Assembly: GCA_017415945.1 (NCBI GenBank)
Contig: JAFQDR010000027.1
Span: forward strand, 1 to 8,715
DNA length: 8,715 nt
Direction: 5' to 3'
Source: Oscillospiraceae bacterium
GTDB lineage: Bacteria > Bacillota_A > Clostridia > Oscillospirales > Oscillospiraceae
Position numbers and translations under genes: made by a program. Of the stretch, positions 5,545 through 8,715 are shown piece after piece; within the stretch, counting starts at the first letter, position 1, and each line of letters begins with the position of its first letter. The notes under the pieces are model-generated. The model did no database searches and was not told the origin of the DNA. It saw only the letters and a list, made by a program, of their open reading frames with translations.

Positions 5545-6386
5545 TATCGTGCGGTTTGAAATTCGAGCTCTTTTCCGTTGCCGTAGCAGACGATGTCTCC
5601 CATTTTGTCCGTGCGCAGGACTTCGATGCCTGCATCCTTGAAGCGGCTGAGAACCTCCTTGTGGGGGTGTCCGTAGGTGTTGTCCTTACCCACGGAAATG
5701 ACGGCATATGCCGGCCATGCCTCGTATACCCATCGGTAGCTGTTGCTGGTACTGCTGCCGTGATGGCCTGCCTTCAAAACGGTGCAGTCGATCACACGAC
5801 CCTCCTCCAGAATCTTTTCCTCCACCGGCAGCTCCGCGTCTCCCGTAAACAGGAATGCGGTGTCACCGTGGACAATGCGTAGGACGATGCTGGTGTTGTT
5901 TGGGTCTTCCGCCTCGGGGTCACAGTGGAGGATCTCCATAGCGGCACCACCCAGCATATAGATCTCTCCCGCTTGGGGGACGGTGATGGTATTCCCCTGT
6001 TTCTTCACAGCCTTTGCAAAATTGGTGAAGGCTTTGCTGTCGTATTCGGTGACGGGGCAGAAAACGGTTTCGGCGTAGGCATATTCCAGTGCGCCGCTTA
6101 TGCCGCCTACATGGTCTTCATGGGCGTGGGTGACCACCGCGTACTTCAAATAGTCAATGTTTCGGTCGGACAGGTAGGTGTACAGCACATCGGAGTCGTC
6201 CACGTTGCCTCCGTCAATGAGCATAGCCTCTCCGTCGCATAGGATAAGGGCTGCGTCTGCCTGCCCCACGTCTATGAAGTGCACTTCAATGGCGGAGTCC
6301 TCCGGGGTGACCACAGGGGCGGGGGAATCTGTGCCGATGCCGAAGAACATGAGGAGCAGCACCAATAAGGTTTGAATGATTTCCAT
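5544..6386 (-). CDS. Membrane-anchored metallo-beta-lactamase-fold hydrolase, ComEC/Rec2 C-domain-like
   Basis: A 280-residue protein. A single N-terminal hydrophobic segment (about 4-17) acts as signal or anchor, placing the enzyme outside the membrane. The rest is one metallo-beta-lactamase domain of the type at the C-end of the DNA-uptake protein ComEC. It begins with HFIDVGQADA (36-45, usually VGQGDA). The metal motif THAHEDHVGG has H87, H89, D91 and H92. Then come NNTS (163-166), FTGDAE with D183, KAGHHGS with H208/H209, and NTYGHPH (236-242). All metal ligands seem present, so it should be active, probably on a phosphodiester or nucleic-acid substrate; the substrate is inferred only. 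It lacks the ComEC transmembrane channel, so it is not ComEC itself. The ATG is preceded by AAGGA with 7-base spacing. It is a single-gene unit with its own promoter and terminator. Confidence 0.88.
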   Translation of the reverse strand: MEIIQTLLVLLLMFFGIGTDSPAPVVTPEDSAIEVHFIDVGQADAALILCDGEAMLIDGGNVDDSDVLYTYLSDRNIDYLKYAVVTHAHEDHVGGISGALEYAYAETVFCPVTEYDSKAFTNFAKAVKKQGNTITVPQAGEIYMLGGAAMEILHCDPEAEDPNNTSIVLRIVHGDTAFLFTGDAELPVEEKILEEGRVIDCTVLKAGHHGSSTSNSYRWVYEAWPAYAVISVGKDNTYGHPHKEVLSRFKDAGIEVLRTDKMGDIVCYGNGKELEFQTAR

Positions 6387-6417
6387 TAGCTTTTCCTTAA
6401 GTCATCTCCTTTTTCTC

Positions 6418-6447
6418 ATTGTATCACAGAGGATGGTATAAAATCAA
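6418..6447 (-). promoter_or_regulatory. Promoter of the MBL-fold gene
   Basis: On the - strand, TTGATT (6442-6447) and TACAAT (6418-6423) are 18 bases apart, about 32 bases before the ATG. It sits between the preceding gene's terminator and the MBL-fold gene. A good but not perfect match to sigma-A sites. Confidence 0.5.
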
Positions 6448-6453
6448 CGCAGC

Positions 6454-6480
6454 AAAAACCCTCGGCGAAAATGCCGAGGG
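6454..6480 (-). terminator. Intrinsic terminator of the polytopic membrane protein gene
   Basis: On the - strand, CCCTCGGC (6473-6480) pairs perfectly with GCCGAGGG (6459-6466) around a 6-base loop. Five T residues follow (6454-6458). It begins six bases after the stop codon. Confidence 0.9.
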
Positions 6481-6485
6481 AATTA

Positions 6486-8291
6486 TTATGGTTTGCGTAG
6501 GGACAATGCCGTGAGAAGAGGGGATGCGTAGATGATGGGCAGGGCGTAGCGGACACCGTTGATGAAGAATACGGGACAGGCCATGCATACCAATATGCTC
6601 ATCAGCACCGAGGCAAAGGGGACGAGGAACAGTCGGTCTCTGCGTTCCAAGGCCTTGCACAGCAGATACAGAGCCAGCCACACATGGCAGCCCGCATTGC
6701 ACAGGGGCAGGGTCAGGGGGAAGCACTCGAACAGCATTACCAGATACCGTGCGGCGATTTTCAGAGGCATGAGGCCCTCGATTTCGTCAAATACCAAGTC
6801 GGGATTGGTGGAGATGGTGGTGTACCAGAAGATATACTCACGGGAGTTGGGGTGGAAGAAGCCATAGCAATTGTTCATGGTGGCTTCTATGTAGACCATG
6901 GGGTGACGGAGGAATTGCTTCAGCCAGACCTTCAGATAGGGGGCCACGGTACTCGGGTCGTCGGTGCAGGCATTTTTGACAGGATCGGAGAGGTTGGGGT
7001 CGTACCGTTCCGCCAGATCCTCCATGCCCAAAATGGCATCGATGACCGCGTATTCCTCCTCGGTAATGTCCTCGGGGTGGTCCCGTACATACCGCGCAGT
7101 CTGCTGGAAGGGTACGGACAGCAGCTCATGGAAGGGACCTGCGGGGACGTTCAGGGCAGGCAGCAGCACATTGGCGTACAGCAGCTGTACCGCGCAGGCG
7201 GCGATCAGTGCTGCGGTCATGGCCTTGTGGGTAGGACACCCGCAAGGGGCGTCCCTACGGATGTGCAGATAAACGAGGGAGGCGAATGCCAATGCCCACA
7301 GCAGCAGGAAGCCGTTGTTCCGCAGGAGCCCTGTGAGTACGGCTGCGGCAAAGATGGCGGCCATGCGCTTTTTGCTGTGAGGCAGTACCAGCTCCTCAAT
7401 CACAAGGCACAGGAGCAATACGGTTATGCAGGCGTACAGGGCATCCTTCAGAATGGTGGTCAGGTAATTGGGGTATACGGTTGCCAGTGCGTACAATGCA
7501 ACGGAGCCCATGGTGACCATGGCGGGGGACTTGATGCGTACCATAGCGCAGGCGGTGTATGCAAGCATGGCAGAGCAGCACAGCATTTGGAACACCACAA
7601 ACAGGGTCAAACCCGCTTCCTTGGTGCCGAAGAGGGCTGTGCCCAGCTTGACCCAGAAGCCAATGAGCAGCGTGGAAAATGCGGGGTTGTGGGCGGTAAA
7701 TTCTCGGAGCCCGAAGACCTGTTCCAGCTGCATATAGGCGTCGTGCTCCACGGCAGCGGGCAGGCGCACAAGGAAGTACGGCAGCCAGCACAGAAGGATG
7801 ATGCACCAAGGCAGAAGAAAAGGACGCTTTTGCCAAAGCTTGGGCAGATGAATGGAGTCTGTGGGAATCCGAGACAGCAGGTGCTTAGCCCAACGGAGGG
7901 CGGTGGAGCAGATCAGCGTGAGGCCCACGAGGGTCACAGCGGACAGCAGCAGGGCAGCGGGAGAGCCGAATACCGGATTCCAGCTGTCTATGGCAGCGAA
8001 GCTGTCGCCCACCATCAGACAAAGGGAAAAGGCTGCGCAGAACAGGCGCTCCCATGTTTTGAGAGCTGCTTCGGGGCATTTCAGAAAGAATGCGGTCAGC
8101 GCAGCGAATAGTACCAAGGTGTATACATCGGGGGAAAGCATAGCCTCCGCACACAGGGGCAGGGCAGACAGACCGCCGCCGTTTTCGTACAGCAGAAGGA
8201 GCAGCTCCAAGTGCAGCACCTGAAAGGCAAAGAAGATAAGCAGCACAGAAAGGGCCGATTTTATAGAAAAGGGAATGGGTTTAGATGTCAT
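6486..8291 (-). CDS. Polytopic membrane protein, GT-C glycosyltransferase-like (DUF6020-like)
   Basis: A 601-residue integral membrane protein with about 11-13 hydrophobic segments. ATG at 8291 is chosen over an in-frame TTG at 8309, because AGGAAGG lies seven bases before the ATG and would be coding otherwise. Between helices near 158-178 and 205-220 is an EHDAYMQLEQ segment (182-191) followed by HNPAFSTLLIG (201-211). That layout recalls GT-C glycosyltransferases: an acidic residue in the first outer loop, then HxP-like. The KDALY (282-286), LLRNNG (322-327) and PFQQTARYVRDHPEDITEEE (394-413) segments recall the DUF6020 family; this is from memory, not a search. A lipid-linked sugar transferase role in the envelope is inferred. 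Residues 345-355 (RRDAPCGCPTH) come from a dispersed palindromic repeat. No partner genes are adjacent. Confidence 0.8.
   Translation of the reverse strand: MTSKPIPFSIKSALSVLLIFFAFQVLHLELLLLLYENGGGLSALPLCAEAMLSPDVYTLVLFAALTAFFLKCPEAALKTWERLFCAAFSLCLMVGDSFAAIDSWNPVFGSPAALLLSAVTLVGLTLICSTALRWAKHLLSRIPTDSIHLPKLWQKRPFLLPWCIILLCWLPYFLVRLPAAVEHDAYMQLEQVFGLREFTAHNPAFSTLLIGFWVKLGTALFGTKEAGLTLFVVFQMLCCSAMLAYTACAMVRIKSPAMVTMGSVALYALATVYPNYLTTILKDALYACITVLLLCLVIEELVLPHSKKRMAAIFAAAVLTGLLRNNGFLLLWALAFASLVYLHIRRDAPCGCPTHKAMTAALIAACAVQLLYANVLLPALNVPAGPFHELLSVPFQQTARYVRDHPEDITEEEYAVIDAILGMEDLAERYDPNLSDPVKNACTDDPSTVAPYLKVWLKQFLRHPMVYIEATMNNCYGFFHPNSREYIFWYTTISTNPDLVFDEIEGLMPLKIAARYLVMLFECFPLTLPLCNAGCHVWLALYLLCKALERRDRLFLVPFASVLMSILVCMACPVFFINGVRYALPIIYASPLLTALSLRKP
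7227..7259 (-). repeat. Dispersed palindromic repeat inserted in frame in the membrane protein gene
   Basis: On the - strand, GTAGGGACGCCC (7247-7258 region) and the GGGTGTCCTAC half (7231-7241) form an imperfect hairpin around CTTG. It is translated as RRDAPCGCPTH, a composition unlike the surrounding hydrophobic protein. The form GTAGGG(C/G-rich)CTTGC(C/G-rich)CC matches the unit at 8655-8686. It keeps the frame and falls between two predicted helices (about 328-343 and 358-374). Confidence 0.65.
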
Positions 8292-8323
8292 AGAAAAACC
8301 TTCCTGCAATGGGGATCATACAA

Positions 8324-8352
8324 ATTATGCCATAAAATCCCCATGGTTTCAA
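8324..8352 (-). promoter_or_regulatory. Promoter of the polytopic membrane protein gene
   Basis: On the - strand, TTGAAA (8347-8352) and CATAAT (8324-8329) have an exact 17-base spacer. The predicted start is about 26 bases before the ATG, leaving a short leader with the AGGAAGG site. Confidence 0.65.
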
Positions 8353-8486
8353 CAGAGAAATAGGGGGTGTCATACGTATTCGAACGGTAAGGCAAGGGGC
8401 ATCCGCCGCCGCACTCGTAGGAACCGTCCTCCCGGACGGTCCGCAATGCTTCATCCAAATCATCCTCCGCACCATAGGGCGGCCTG

Positions 8487-8538
8487 CCTCCCTTGCCTAA
8501 AGGGGGGTGGCTCGCCACATGGCGAGACGGGGGGATTC
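8487..8538. repeat. Double-hairpin dispersed repeat
   Basis: CCTCCCTT (8487-8494) pairs with AAGGGGGG (8500-8507) with one wobble. A perfect CTCGCCA/TGGCGAG hairpin follows (8511-8517 with 8520-8526), then a G-run and GATTCC. From memory, units of this form are common in Oscillospiraceae intergenic DNA. Only one copy is in the window, so repeat status rests on form. Confidence 0.5.
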
Positions 8539-8654
8539 CTGCCGCCGTGGCGCAGTGAGATAATTTACCATAGACATATCATCGCATCATATTCCAACTG
8601 CATTATTGCAGCCCCATATTTTTCTGTACCGTACTGATTCAACTTCCATGCTCT

Positions 8655-8686
8655 ACCCACAAGCGGCGGGAGCAAGCCCCCGCCCT
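8655..8686. repeat. GC-rich palindromic repeat related to the intragenic unit
   Basis: GGCGGG (8665-8670) pairs with CCCGCC (8679-8684), with inner GC/GC around AA. CTAC follows (8684-8687). On the - strand it reads GTAGGGCGGGGGCTTGC, the same form as the repeat inside the membrane protein gene. CTACCCACAAG (about 8653-8663) beside it also occurs on the - strand next to the intragenic unit. Confidence 0.55.
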
Positions 8687-8715
8687 ACAGGTGTGGTGGT
8701 GTGTCGGACAACGCC

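Larger units (their letters stand above)
8353..8715. other. Repeat-rich intergenic right edge, no convincing gene
   Basis: This stretch of over 350 bases upstream of the membrane protein gene has only short open frames with Arg/Pro/Gly-rich, domain-free translations. It holds a 7-bp hairpin (ACCGTCC at 8423-8429 with GGACGGT at 8434-8440) and the two repeat units listed separately. The bases from about 8560 to 8650 are AT-richer and show nothing recognisable. Confidence 0.6.

Noticed and set aside
6684..8111. 475-codon + strand frame opposite the polytopic membrane protein
   Set aside because: The translation is Gly/Gln/His-rich with no domain or ribosome site. The - strand frame has proper membrane helices, start, promoter and terminator.
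8275..8637. 120-codon + strand frame and 64-76-codon - strand frames at the right edge
   Set aside because: They cross palindromic repeats and the promoter of the membrane protein gene. The Arg/Pro-rich translations are typical of repeat read-through.

Overview
The window reads as a chromosomal segment of a Gram-positive gut-type Clostridia, most likely Oscillospiraceae/Ruminococcaceae. This is inferred from the style of the lipoprotein signal peptides, the mid-range GC, strong CTG/GAC/AAC/GTT codon preference in the transport genes, AGGAGG-type ribosome sites, and GC-rich palindromic dispersed repeats between (and once inside) genes. No taxonomic search was possible.

Left part (1-3697, + strand): the end of an oligopeptide/dipeptide ABC importer locus. 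It holds the C-terminal end of an OppD/DppD-type ATPase, a complete OppF/DppF-type ATPase, and, after a 445-base spacer with its own promoter, a complete peptide-binding lipoprotein of the SBP_bac_5 family. The two ATPases would power a permease pair lying upstream of the window, and the lipoprotein would deliver peptides to it. The binding protein has its own promoter (about 1713-1741) and a strong terminator (3666-3697).

Middle (3698-4228): a hairpin-rich, non-coding, nested inverted element fills the space between the convergent binding-protein and channel genes. Its outer arms are two copies of a dispersed structured repeat ('repeat A'). A third copy lies just after oppF. Several stems carry compensatory changes between the three copies, so the repeat evolves as a folded structure. 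Every copy sits in sense orientation right at the 3' end of a gene or its terminator. This is the most interesting signal in the window.

Right part (4227-8291, - strand): three independent single-gene units. They are a six-TM voltage-gated-type K+ channel with two C-terminal TrkA-C domains, a membrane-anchored ComEC-like metallo-beta-lactamase-fold hydrolase, and a polytopic GT-C/DUF6020-like membrane protein. The hydrolase and the polytopic protein each have a recognisable terminator, and all three genes have a plausible promoter. The polytopic protein carries a dispersed palindromic repeat inserted in frame between two membrane helices. The right edge (8353-8715) has no convincing gene and holds at least two further palindromic repeat units.

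No rRNA, tRNA, CRISPR array, transposase or integrase was seen.
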